Shown here: in pieces, positions 28,280-36,834 of the stretch
How the letters are laid out: each line of letters opens with the position of its first letter
How positions within the stretch are numbered: the first letter of the stretch is position 1
Made by a program: the position numbers and the translations under genes
Notes under the pieces: model-generated
Seen by the model: only the letters and a program-made list of their open reading frames with translations
Databases searched by the model: none
Told to the model about the DNA's origin: nothing
DNA from: Ruminiclostridium herbifermentans
GTDB lineage: Bacteria; Bacillota; Clostridia; Acetivibrionales; DSM-1351
Direction: 5' to 3'
Assembly: GCF_005473905.2 (NCBI RefSeq)
Contig: NZ_CP061336.1
Span: 3,588,501 to 3,652,500, forward strand
DNA: 64,000 bases

Positions 28280-29176
28280 CTACTTGGTAATACTTGAGAA
28301 TTCATCCCAATTATTGAACAACAAGTACTCCTTATAAACGCCGCCACATTTATCAGCTTCTATACAACTCTTACATGGTTTCCCAAGCTTCCTTTCTTGA
28401 CCACGCATAAAAGTATCATAATCTTCGATAATAGTAGTTCTAAAGAGTAATTTATACTGTTCTTCCTCCCAATTAATACAGTACTTTGTATATTCACCAA
28501 GTACACAATATGGAAATCCTTCAAGAGTACAAACCACTCCTCTTTTTGCAACATCGTCTACGGCTGCTTTTACTTGTGTCATTATTTCATTATATCTAGG
28601 TGTTACGACTTCATAATTAGTAAGTGCTTTTCCTGTTGGATGCATGCCTGAAATATTTATATGGTATACTCCTAAGTCCATACAATTATTTACTATTTCT
28701 ATCAAATCATCTTTGTTTTGTTTACATACAACTGTATTGGTTCTAACTCTAGCACCTAAACTTAATACATTTTTTATTCCTTGAACTGCTTCATCATAAC
28801 TACCTTCAATAGAAGTCAAATAATCATGTTGTTTCGCATCTTTCCCATGCATTGATACTACAAAAAGAGAGACTCCTAGATCCACAACTTTTTTTGCAAA
28901 TTCCATATCGCTTAACAGCCTAGCATTTGTTTGAAGAGAGACTTCTGGATAATTAAACTCTTTAACGTCATTTAAAAATTCAAAAAACTCAGGTATACAG
29001 GTTGGTTCTCCTCCATGTATATTAACCCTTTGAAATCCTTTATTTGCATTTGATTTTAAATAGTTATATACAACCTTCCTATTCACTCTTTCTTTTGCTT
29101 CTTGGTGTGAGTTAACCACACAAAACTTACATGAGTTATTACATTGATCCGTCAAATGAATACTTAAATTTTTCAA
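28280..29176 (-). CDS. Radical SAM protein with Cys-rich C-terminus
   Basis: The start is a TTG at 29176 with AAAGGGA 9 bases upstream. The radical SAM motif is CNNSCKFC near residue 12, followed by VNIHGGEPTC and VSMHGKD. The C-terminal part holds further cysteines (FPYCVLGE, YCINWEE, PCKSCIEADKC) that could bind an auxiliary iron-sulfur cluster, as in SPASM/twitch enzymes that modify peptides. It differs from the three other SPASM-like paralogues of this array and is more like sulfatase- or peptide-modifying enzymes in general form. The next gene starts 19 bases after its stop. Confidence 0.85.
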   Translation of the reverse strand: MKNLSIHLTDQCNNSCKFCVVNSHQEAKERVNRKVVYNYLKSNANKGFQRVNIHGGEPTCIPEFFEFLNDVKEFNYPEVSLQTNARLLSDMEFAKKVVDLGVSLFVVSMHGKDAKQHDYLTSIEGSYDEAVQGIKNVLSLGARVRTNTVVCKQNKDDLIEIVNNCMDLGVYHINISGMHPTGKALTNYEVVTPRYNEIMTQVKAAVDDVAKRGVVCTLEGFPYCVLGEYTKYCINWEEEQYKLLFRTTIIEDYDTFMRGQERKLGKPCKSCIEADKCGGVYKEYLLFNNWDEFSSITK

Positions 29177-29228
29177 TTCAATTCGTCCCTTTCTTTCAAA
29201 GCTTCAAATAATCACATATTTTTATTTG

Positions 29229-30131
29229 TTATGGATTGTTAGATACTTCGTATTTTTTTAAATTTTTATATAGCTTACACTTATAGCAAAAGTCACATGT
29301 TTTAAATTCATTGTAACGTTCACCATTCCATATTTCTTCAAATGTACTCTCAAATATATTACCTAAATAAAATTCCTCTTTTAAACCAATACAACATGGA
29401 TAAACTTTACCCTCAAGAGTAATATAAGGTAATATTCGATCCCAACTAGTACATTTTAATGAATTGGTTGAAGATGTAATCATAAGTTTTCCGCTTAAAC
29501 TTATATCATTTGTGTAACTCAAATAATGTTCAAGTTCTTCAGAATTTACATCTTTCATATCCTCTTCGTTAATATCAAGTGTAAAATTAATTGACATAAC
29601 CTTATTTCTTTTAGCAAATTCTATCATTTCAGGGATATTACGATAATTGTATTTATTTACTGTACAGTTAATAACGATTACAGGAATACTAGCTTTCCTT
29701 GCATTTACTAAATTGCTTATCATATTGTTCCAATTATAGTTTTCAGCAATTTTTTTCATGCCCTCTTCTGTTGGTTCATCAACAGAAAATACTATTACTT
29801 TTAAATTTCCAGCTTTATTTAGTTCCTTAAAATTGATTGCAACAGTTCCGCTTGTTATTAATAAAACATTTTTGTCTAGTAGCGAAATTACATCATATAT
29901 GTATGGGTATACCATTGGCTCCCCAATTCCACAAATAACAACATTCTCAAATTCCTTGATTTTTTCCTTTATAATATTAAAGTCCTCTAATTCAAGATTT
30001 TTGTTTTTTCTATCTACTTTTTCTCTTGTACAATATATACAATTCAAAGGACAATATGTAGTCAACTCAAGAGCGATTGCATTAGACTTCAGTCTAACCA
30101 ATTCATGAATATAGTTTTCCTTTTCATTCAT
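29229..30131 (-). CDS. Radical SAM/SPASM-like protein, paralogue C
   Basis: The 300-residue protein has CPLNCIYC (radical SAM cluster), VICGIGEPMVYP, and a C-terminal auxiliary-cluster region with PYITLEGKVYPCCIGL, a downstream LGNIFESTFEEIW, and CDFCYKCKLY. The SPASM-type ending is typical of enzymes that modify ribosomal peptides or other bound substrates. It aligns with the products of 30136-31083 and 31959-32816. AAGAAGGTGA precedes the ATG, only 4 bases after the stop of the upstream gene. Confidence 0.87.
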   Translation of the reverse strand: MNEKENYIHELVRLKSNAIALELTTYCPLNCIYCTREKVDRKNKNLELEDFNIIKEKIKEFENVVICGIGEPMVYPYIYDVISLLDKNVLLITSGTVAINFKELNKAGNLKVIVFSVDEPTEEGMKKIAENYNWNNMISNLVNARKASIPVIVINCTVNKYNYRNIPEMIEFAKRNKVMSINFTLDINEEDMKDVNSEELEHYLSYTNDISLSGKLMITSSTNSLKCTSWDRILPYITLEGKVYPCCIGLKEEFYLGNIFESTFEEIWNGERYNEFKTCDFCYKCKLYKNLKKYEVSNNP

Positions 30132-30135
30132 ACAA

Positions 30136-31083
30136 TCACCTTCTTTCTAAATTACAAAACTCAGTCATATCACATATCTTACACTTATCACCAGAGATGT
30201 AGTCTAAATAAATTGGATTTGTTTTCATATCATCAAATGCATCCACTTTAATATTTCCTAAAACCTCTTTTTTGTTTAATCCATATGCACAATAGTACAT
30301 ATTTCCATTTACATCTATATACGGCATAATATGATCATGAGTAATGCAACAGTATGAATTAAAAGGATTTTCCATAACAATACCATATCTTTTTGCTTTA
30401 TCCATTGCCTTGTTAAACTGTTCAACTAAAATCTGATGCTGCTCTTTTACTAACTCGTAATTACCCCACGGCAAAGAGAAATGAATACCACTAAATCCAT
30501 ATTTAAAAGCAAAATCAACCATGTTAACGATATCTTCAATATTAGATTTATTGATAGTACAATTAATAATTGATGTTACAAATTTACGTTTCCTTAATGC
30601 TTGCTTACAATATTTCTTAAGGTTCTCTAGATTTGTTAACAAATTATCATAATTATAATTTTCACCGCAGATATCAACTACTTTTTCTCTTGAAACTGAA
30701 TCAATGGAAAAAATAAGAATATCTACATTTTCCATCTCACTTAACTTATCAAAATCAACTAGTATCGTTCCACTGGTTATTATAGTTATCTTATAATCAC
30801 TTAAATGTTGTAACATCCTATAAAAGTCTTTATGCAGAAAGGCTTCTCCTATTCCACAAAACGTAATCCTATTAATAAGCGGTTGCTGTTTTATTATACT
30901 TTTAAGGTATAAGAACTCATCAAATGATAATGTTTTGTTGTGTATCTTTCTTTCACAATATACACAATTAAGAGGGCAACAGGTGGTTATCTCAATCGAG
31001 ACAGATTTCGTACTATTTTTTAATAAACTAACTGGATTCATTTCTTTTATTTGTACACACTTATATGTATACAACCTCCCCAT
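30136..31083 (-). CDS. Radical SAM/SPASM-like protein, paralogue B
   Basis: Up to 315 residues long, it has CPLNCVYC, TFCGIGEAFLHK and a SPASM-type end with PYIDVNGNMYYCAYGL, LGNI and CKICDMTEFC. The start is uncertain: the first ATG at 31083 itself overlaps GGGGAGG, and the next in-frame ATG is 14 codons later at 31041 with a poor site. It is one of three clearly related radical SAM genes in this array, interrupted by the nucleotidyltransferase gene. The peptide or carrier it modifies is not known. Confidence 0.85.
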   Translation of the reverse strand: MGRLYTYKCVQIKEMNPVSLLKNSTKSVSIEITTCCPLNCVYCERKIHNKTLSFDEFLYLKSIIKQQPLINRITFCGIGEAFLHKDFYRMLQHLSDYKITIITSGTILVDFDKLSEMENVDILIFSIDSVSREKVVDICGENYNYDNLLTNLENLKKYCKQALRKRKFVTSIINCTINKSNIEDIVNMVDFAFKYGFSGIHFSLPWGNYELVKEQHQILVEQFNKAMDKAKRYGIVMENPFNSYCCITHDHIMPYIDVNGNMYYCAYGLNKKEVLGNIKVDAFDDMKTNPIYLDYISGDKCKICDMTEFCNLERR

Positions 31084-31120
31084 ACTATAATTGGAGTACT
31101 TTTATAAATTACAAAAGGAT

Positions 31121-31942
31121 TTATACTACACTATTGCGATATAATAATGAACTATTTTCAACCATTAACTTTGTTGAATTATATTCTTTAATATTACCTA
31201 AATCAAAACATTGTCCTTCTGCAAAGAAATGGCAAAAAACCTCAAAATTCCGATGAATTGCTAAATTAAAAATATCGCTCAAAATTATTTCTTTTTTATC
31301 TTGAACTTTACTTAACTCTTCACAATAATACTCATGAATAAGTTCTGTAAACCTCTTACTCCAAATAGCAATATTCCAAGTATTATTAATGTCTATTTCC
31401 TTAGGTTTATCATATATTTTTAGAACTCTTTTCGTTTTTAAATCATATTCAACTGGCGCTAAACTCTGTGGATTGTCTGTTGGAAATACCCCTAAAGTTA
31501 AATCTGATTTGTTTTCCTTATGTACATCATATAACACTTCGAAGCATTCAAATGGTAATACAATTGTATCTGGCATTCCCATAAAAACAGTTTTATTGCG
31601 AATCCAAGGATACGCTTCTTCAAAAGCCACCGGCATACCATATAAATCGGAGTCCATATCTTGGCACGCATAAACAATATTAGTTTTATACTGGCTTCCA
31701 TTACCATAGAATCTCAGCAGCTCACTCTTGTTTTCATTAATAACAATAACCAGATTACTGACACCCGCTCTTACCATATTTTCAATTGTATATTCACCCA
31801 GAACCTTTGGTATCTCTCGCATTTCACCATTACTTTCATATATTCTGCTTCCAACAGTCGTAAGTTCTTTAAAGGCACGAAATGGCTTCATTCTCTTACC
31901 TAAACCACCAGATGGAATAATGCCAATAATATCATCATCCAT
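31121..31942 (-). CDS. Sugar-1-phosphate nucleotidyltransferase-like protein
   Basis: I place the start at 31942 (MDDDIIGIIPSGG), with GGAGG 7 bases upstream; a longer frame would run into the preceding gene. The nucleotide-binding signature reads PSGGLGKRMKP, close to the GxGxR of NTP transferases, and a second acidic site is seen in GMPDTIVLPF. Related enzymes (such as RmlA) make dTDP- or UDP-sugars. It would supply activated sugar to the two GT-B-like proteins of the array. The sugar cannot be named, since no dehydratase or epimerase gene is present. Confidence 0.83.
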   Translation of the reverse strand: MDDDIIGIIPSGGLGKRMKPFRAFKELTTVGSRIYESNGEMREIPKVLGEYTIENMVRAGVSNLVIVINENKSELLRFYGNGSQYKTNIVYACQDMDSDLYGMPVAFEEAYPWIRNKTVFMGMPDTIVLPFECFEVLYDVHKENKSDLTLGVFPTDNPQSLAPVEYDLKTKRVLKIYDKPKEIDINNTWNIAIWSKRFTELIHEYYCEELSKVQDKKEIILSDIFNLAIHRNFEVFCHFFAEGQCFDLGNIKEYNSTKLMVENSSLLYRNSVV

Positions 31943-31958
31943 TTTTATCCTCCTTTCC

Positions 31959-32816
31959 TTACTCATTAACCATTGAGCTATACATACTACAGGTTTTACA
32001 GTATTCTCCCGAGTTAAATCGACTATATCTTTTACTCTCAAACAGCTCTTTAAACTCATTAGTCACTAAATTCCCAATTCGGGGTATTCTATTATAATGA
32101 TCACAGCAAGCTCTAATATTTCCACTTAGAGACACAAAAGGAATCGGCGCTCCCTTATAAAAACAATACTTTTCATAAGGACTTGAATATATTATTTTCT
32201 TCTCTTTTGCTTCTTCTTGTATCATATTAAGAATATTTTTAATTTGAACTGAATTTTCTTTAACCCAATCGGTACTATAAGTTGGCAATAACATATTCAG
32301 TTTACTGATTCCAAACTTACTGCAAAGACCTACTATATTAATAACATCTTCGATATTTGATTCAGTCATAACGCAGTTAATTTCTTTACTAATCTGAGGG
32401 TATTCCATTCCCGTTATTAAATTATCTTGTAATTTATTAAAATCATATTGTGAACACACCCTTCGAATAACTTCTTCATCCGCGCCATCAACAGAAAATG
32501 TCACAGATTCTACATTACCACTTTTTAATAACCGTTCATAATTAATTTTGACCGTGCCATTTGTAATTACAGCCACCTTTTTTTGGTATATTGCCAAATA
32601 TTCAACAACTTCATAAAATTGTGGATAAATAAGTTGTTCGCCCATCCCGCAAAGTGCAAACACTTCAACAAAGGGTAACTTTTGTACTATAGTAGTAAAA
32701 TCATCCCATTTTATGAAAGTTCCTTTTGATTTTGAACTACTTCTAAAGCAATATTCACAATTTAAATTGCATCGATCAGTAAGTTCCAGCATTATCTCTT
32801 TAGGTAATGTGAACAT
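31959..32816 (-). CDS. Radical SAM/SPASM-like protein, paralogue A
   Basis: The 285-residue protein starts at an ATG with CCGGAGGCG upstream. It shows CNLNCEYC, FALCGMGEQLIYP and a C-terminal PFVSLSGNIRACCDHY, IGNL and CKTC. These give the radical SAM cluster plus a SPASM/twitch-type auxiliary cluster. It is the first radical SAM gene of the array and the closest to the putative precursor. Its C-terminal half aligns with paralogues B and C, but the sequences have diverged enough to suggest different sites or reactions. Confidence 0.87.
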   Translation of the reverse strand: MFTLPKEIMLELTDRCNLNCEYCFRSSSKSKGTFIKWDDFTTIVQKLPFVEVFALCGMGEQLIYPQFYEVVEYLAIYQKKVAVITNGTVKINYERLLKSGNVESVTFSVDGADEEVIRRVCSQYDFNKLQDNLITGMEYPQISKEINCVMTESNIEDVINIVGLCSKFGISKLNMLLPTYSTDWVKENSVQIKNILNMIQEEAKEKKIIYSSPYEKYCFYKGAPIPFVSLSGNIRACCDHYNRIPRIGNLVTNEFKELFESKRYSRFNSGEYCKTCSMYSSMVNE

Positions 32817-32830
32817 ATATCGCCTCCGGA

Positions 32831-33715
32831 TTAATTATCTTCAACTAAATGCATATGAATCTCTCTTCTAACATTAACATTATCCTTTTTTTGCCTTGCA
32901 ATATAATTTTCAATCATGCTCCCATGAACAGGCACAAATGTTTTCAAGTCTAAAAGTAATGTTCCAGAGTAATAAGAATTTCCTTCCCTAACACCATTGA
33001 TTTGAGCATCTTCCATTTTTACTTTAGATTTATCACATATGTAATTAAAAACAGCACATTCACGATTCTTATAAAGAGAAACTCCCAAATAGACGGCTTT
33101 AAATTTACCATTTTTAAACAATGAATCATCCGAATATAATCCAAGCCCTATCTGTGCTTTTGATGATGAAAGCATCTCTACTTCAACATACTCTCCTATT
33201 TTTTCCGTACTTAAATCAATACATGAGAAGTATGTTGCAAAATTCTCAAAAGCTATCATATCATAGAGTTGCATGATATACAGATATACCGATGGCAATT
33301 TTGGAAATCTATCAAATGATTTATTGAATTTATCAACTTGATTTGCTACCTTTTCAAACACTTCAGCCTGAGAAATAAACTCGGCCTTCTCTTCAGTATC
33401 GGCACTAAGCAGAAAATATGGTATAGAATGTCCGGCCGCAAAACTCCAATTCATTGGACTACGTTCTGATGACTCAAATGTAGCTTTTTCTACATTAAGT
33501 CTGGTCAAAACACAAAAACTAGAGATTTGTTCCTCTATTACTCTTTTATATTCTGTACTTAATTTCTGCCACTTTAAAATCTCTCCGTGCGCGTCTAAAT
33601 ACATGTTCTGCATTCTTATTATGTATTTATCCTTAACGTCTGTATCCAAATTTATAGACCTTGGTAAAATTAAGTTATTAAAATATTCTTTAATTCCCAA
33701 ATTTTCATAATTCAT
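32831..33715 (-). CDS. Unknown protein of the biosynthetic array
   Basis: The 294-residue protein has no signal peptide, no membrane segment and no motif I recognise. Notable stretches are MNWSFAAGHSIPYFLLSAD near residue 90 and a beta-rich second half (GTLLLDLKTFVPVHGS). The first half is helical with several aromatic residues. It is tightly flanked by the GT-B gene (40 bases) and radical SAM A (14 bases), so it must belong to the same pathway. It could be a tailoring enzyme or a substrate-binding partner. Confidence 0.75.
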   Translation of the reverse strand: MNYENLGIKEYFNNLILPRSINLDTDVKDKYIIRMQNMYLDAHGEILKWQKLSTEYKRVIEEQISSFCVLTRLNVEKATFESSERSPMNWSFAAGHSIPYFLLSADTEEKAEFISQAEVFEKVANQVDKFNKSFDRFPKLPSVYLYIMQLYDMIAFENFATYFSCIDLSTEKIGEYVEVEMLSSSKAQIGLGLYSDDSLFKNGKFKAVYLGVSLYKNRECAVFNYICDKSKVKMEDAQINGVREGNSYYSGTLLLDLKTFVPVHGSMIENYIARQKKDNVNVRREIHMHLVEDN

Positions 33716-33755
33716 ATATTTAACACTCTACTTTCCAAATATTACTTAATGAAGC

Positions 33756-35015
33756 CTATTTATTATGTCTTTCTTGTTCAATCTCATCAATAATTTGTTG
33801 TGGCGTTGTTAATTTAAGAACCTTGCTGATATATTCTTTCTGTTTTTCTTTAAGAACAGTAACTTTGTCTTCATTAAATAAATATTCTTGTAGTTTTTCT
33901 AAAACCTCATCATACTTAAATAATTGAACTACTTCATATGTATCTGTATATTCATTATCTGATAACACTGCTTCAAGCAATCGAAACCACCCAAAAAAAC
34001 CTGCCCTAAAAGGGAATACACACTTTATGTCTTTGGCCATTTTCTGGTACCACTCTGGACGCTTTAAAAGAGTTTTTTGGAGCTTTGCAAAATCAATATT
34101 CTTATAATTTTGAAATACAATACATGGAATACTGCCGAAAATCGCTTTTGATAAAGTAACAGACACAACATTTGTAGTAATAAATAAATCAGATGACAAT
34201 AAACACTCATCAAATTCAGTAGGGTTTAAATAACCGAAATTCATATATGTAACTTTACCACATTGATTTATATCTATATCCCACTTATTGGGACCAACAT
34301 GAACTAATGTAATTGGAACGTTTAAATCTTTTAAATAATTATGCAAAATAGTTGGCAACCATTTCATAAGCATACCCAGAGATGGCATATCATGAAAATT
34401 TATACTTTCCCATGAAGAAGATGAGTACATTATCATTTTATTGCATTCTGAAACGCCTAACTTCTTTCTTACTTCTAACTTACGTTCGATTGATAACTCT
34501 AAATCTCTGTCATATAAACTAAAACATTTCACTTTTTGATCTTGGCTAGTTCTATTAATATTTAAAGGACAATTTCTTATAACGTAATCGCAGTCATCAA
34601 GCAATGGCGGTAATATTTCGAAATTTCCTCCATAATAGTCTGGTTTACATTTAGTTGACAAATATTCATATTCATCAATTCCAAGAATAGGTATTGCATA
34701 TTGTTTCAACATTTGCATACTTACACCAGACCACAACCTAGAATATTCAATTGTATATATATCTGAAAGCAATATATAATCTGGTTTATATGAATTAATT
34801 AAATTGTCTACAATAGTTTTGTTTATAAATGCTCCATCATTAATGTTTAGTGATATATAATCTTGTCCTCTTTCTTGCAAATAAGAAACAAATTTTGATG
34901 GAACTAAAAACTTAACTTGACATTTATTTTTATCCAGCCTACTTCCAAATTCATATCCAATTGTTAACTCTCCAGCAGATATCTCACTTAGTACGATAAT
35001 TAAGACTTTATTCAT
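33756..35015 (-). CDS. GT-B-like glycosyltransferase (possibly DUF6365-like)
   Basis: The 419-residue protein has the same plan as the product of 27022-28260. The N-terminal SEISAGELTIGYEFGSRL matches YGELLIALQFAKR there. The C-terminal half has MIMYSSSSW, ITLVHVGPNKW, NPTEFDECLLSSDLFITTN, SIPCIVF and FPFRAGFFGWFRLLE in the same order. These fit the donor-binding half of a GT-B fold. AAGGAT precedes the ATG, 10 bases after the upstream stop. Two related transferases suggest two sugars or two sites on the product. Confidence 0.68.
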   Translation of the reverse strand: MNKVLIIVLSEISAGELTIGYEFGSRLDKNKCQVKFLVPSKFVSYLQERGQDYISLNINDGAFINKTIVDNLINSYKPDYILLSDIYTIEYSRLWSGVSMQMLKQYAIPILGIDEYEYLSTKCKPDYYGGNFEILPPLLDDCDYVIRNCPLNINRTSQDQKVKCFSLYDRDLELSIERKLEVRKKLGVSECNKMIMYSSSSWESINFHDMPSLGMLMKWLPTILHNYLKDLNVPITLVHVGPNKWDIDINQCGKVTYMNFGYLNPTEFDECLLSSDLFITTNVVSVTLSKAIFGSIPCIVFQNYKNIDFAKLQKTLLKRPEWYQKMAKDIKCVFPFRAGFFGWFRLLEAVLSDNEYTDTYEVVQLFKYDEVLEKLQEYLFNEDKVTVLKEKQKEYISKVLKLTTPQQIIDEIEQERHNK

Positions 35016-35025
35016 AAAATAATCC

Positions 35026-35664
35026 TTACATTTTAAAATATTTATTCTTCAATTCTAAAACATCATTTGCTGATTCATGTTCGCCAGAGGATCTCAATTT
35101 TGTTTCCAAATCATCAAATATAAGAATTAAGAAGTCTGAAATTACAGTAATCGGAGATGCCTCAAGTTTCTTTGCTTCAGCAATATACTCTTTTGCTTTC
35201 TCAGATTCTCCAAATGACCAATACAATCCTGAAATTAACAAATAAGGAATAACATAATATGGCCTGAACTCTCCTTTTTTCTGTTGTTCAATCATATCCA
35301 TTATTTCCTCAATTATTTCATCCTCATCCCTAAAACTATTAGGTAACATTAATTGAATTCTTATTTTATACATTTTTGCTAGCCAGTAATTAGGCTGTTC
35401 CTCTATTATCTGTTCAAACATATCAAGAGCATCTTCTACATTTGTTTTGCTTTCCAATACATCACTAGCATTATTAGCAACTAAGTTAAACAAGCCAAAC
35501 ATCAATTTTGAACTATTGTCAGCTCCAGCCTTCTCGGCTTCTTTTCTTAGTGTTTCTCTCAAAGTTTCTATTCTCTCAGTCATTCTTGAAAGTAACGCAA
35601 CCGTTCTAAATGCTTCGCAGTCGGACTGGCTAATTGGCAAAAATTCACCCACAAGCGTACTCAT
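35026..35664 (-). CDS. Helical (TPR-like) protein coupled to the putative precursor
   Basis: The 212-residue protein is almost entirely amphipathic helix. Paired-helix units such as NVEDALDMFEQIIEEQPNYW and GESEKAKEYIAEAKKLEAS have the spacing and aromatic/alanine pattern of tetratricopeptide repeats. Its ATG overlaps the stop of the preceding 94-residue protein by one base (TAATG), and its ribosome binding site lies inside that gene's last codons. Such tight coupling suggests a stoichiometric partner, perhaps a recognition or scaffold protein for the precursor. Confidence 0.72.
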   Translation of the reverse strand: MSTLVGEFLPISQSDCEAFRTVALLSRMTERIETLRETLRKEAEKAGADNSSKLMFGLFNLVANNASDVLESKTNVEDALDMFEQIIEEQPNYWLAKMYKIRIQLMLPNSFRDEDEIIEEIMDMIEQQKKGEFRPYYVIPYLLISGLYWSFGESEKAKEYIAEAKKLEASPITVISDFLILIFDDLETKLRSSGEHESANDVLELKNKYFKM

Positions 35665-35948
35665 TATATGTCCTCCTCGTCTGCCTCTTCTGCATTAAGT
35701 TCTTCTTCAGCATCAGGTGTATACACTGCAGAATCCGCTGAAAAATACTCTTCAAGATTTTCTGGAGTAAGTTTTTCTAAGTCTTCCCTTCGAAGTGATT
35801 TTACTAACAATTGCTGTACTTCAGTTAATTTAAAATTTTTCATTGCCTCGTCCGGATCTTCAATTAATAATGTTTTGAATTCTTGATCCAATACCGCTTT
35901 CTCAATAAGTTCCTTAATTTGCGTTTCATCATTACTAAAATTGTTCAT
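35664..35948 (-). CDS. Putative RiPP precursor or carrier peptide with leader-like N-terminus and acidic tail
   Basis: I choose the second Met (35948), because AGAGG is 8 bases upstream; this gives 94 residues. The middle segment FKTLLIEDPDEAMKNFKL resembles the nitrile-hydratase-like or Nif11-like leader pattern (FRxxLLxDPxxALxxxGL) used by RiPP precursors. After a second helix (SLRREDLEKLTPENLEEYF) comes a short YFSADSAVYTPDAEEEL stretch and a strongly acidic end rich in Glu and Asp. It is the first gene of a 16-gene array with five radical SAM genes. A processed core might be within the last 25-30 residues, or the protein may stay intact as a carrier. The call is inference. Confidence 0.55.
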   Translation of the reverse strand: MNNFSNDETQIKELIEKAVLDQEFKTLLIEDPDEAMKNFKLTEVQQLLVKSLRREDLEKLTPENLEEYFSADSAVYTPDAEEELNAEEADEEDI

Positions 35949-36272
35949 AAATTTCGCCTCTTTCATTTTTTATTAATAGTTTCAATTACAAAAATAGACT
36001 ATTATTTACCAAGCAATTCATATTTTCCTTCATAAAAATATAATCTATATAAATCTAAATAAATGTATTTATGGTTATATGATTTTATATTTCTATAATA
36101 CACGTACATTATAAAACAAAATAATAAATACACATTGCTTTTCACCCATAATAAAGCAACCCTAACAAAACAAACCCTTTTATTTATTAATTATACATGA
36201 ATCACCATTATTAATCAATATCTTACATAACATATTATATTTAGAATGTATAATATATTTTTCAAATAAACG

Positions 36273-36692
36273 TAAGCGTCAAAAATAGTCAAACCTTGAC
36301 AATCCCTAATGAGCAGAGTCTTTCATGATTCTGGTTTTTTAGATGGAAGCAAAAGTTCGAGTGCAATAATATTATTGTAAACATTCCAATTAGTGTTATT
36401 TTTTTGAAAATATACACCTAGTAAACGTAAGGATTTAGACCGTTCTCTTTTGTGGTCTCTATGATACTGAAAATTACAGCACTTGCCTTGGCTCCACGCG
36501 GTGTATTTGCAAAAAAAAGTTTTTACTGTCTATCACAAACGGCTTGATTGTTTGCTCTGCACGGTTATTACTGATTTCCAGTCTGCCGTCAAGAAGATAA
36601 CGCTCTAGAAATCTGCGTTGTTTACTCATATAATGAACTGCCTGACCCAAACTGGTTTTGGGCGCAGGATTTAAAGATTTTAGCCACGCAAA
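36273..36692 (-). mobile_element. Decayed IS66-family element remnant
   Basis: The minus strand translates, with a frameshift at a run of T, to the C-terminal end of an IS66 transposase. It includes DGRLEISNNRAEQTIKPFV and then PRGAKASAVIFSIIETTKENGLNPY. Premature stops follow. GTAAGCGTC at 36273 matches the typical IS66 terminal repeat start. The N-terminal two thirds are missing. It sits between the biosynthetic array and proS. The 324 bases between the precursor start and the element are AT-rich and should hold the array promoter, but I could not choose a -35/-10 pair. Confidence 0.8.
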
Positions 36693-36754
36693 AAAAAACT
36701 ACTTCTGCATTAATATTTCAATTAATACTCTATGTAAATTATCCTATAAAAAAT

Positions 36755-36808
36755 GAACTACACTTTCTATATATCAGACGTAAAATCTAATATCAGAAAG
36801 TGTAGTTC
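36755..36808 (-). terminator. Terminator of proS
   Basis: A perfect 14-base inverted repeat (GAACTACACTTTCT and its complement) is followed on the minus strand by ATTTTTTAT. It lies 27 bases after the proS stop codon. Confidence 0.88.
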
Positions 36809-36834
36809 TCATTTAACCGCATACATTAATCTTT

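Noticed and set aside
27022-28347. Longer GT-B-like protein beginning at 28347
   Set aside because: The extra N-terminus overlaps the radical SAM gene and reads as out-of-frame sequence. GGAGGAG before 28260 sets the start.
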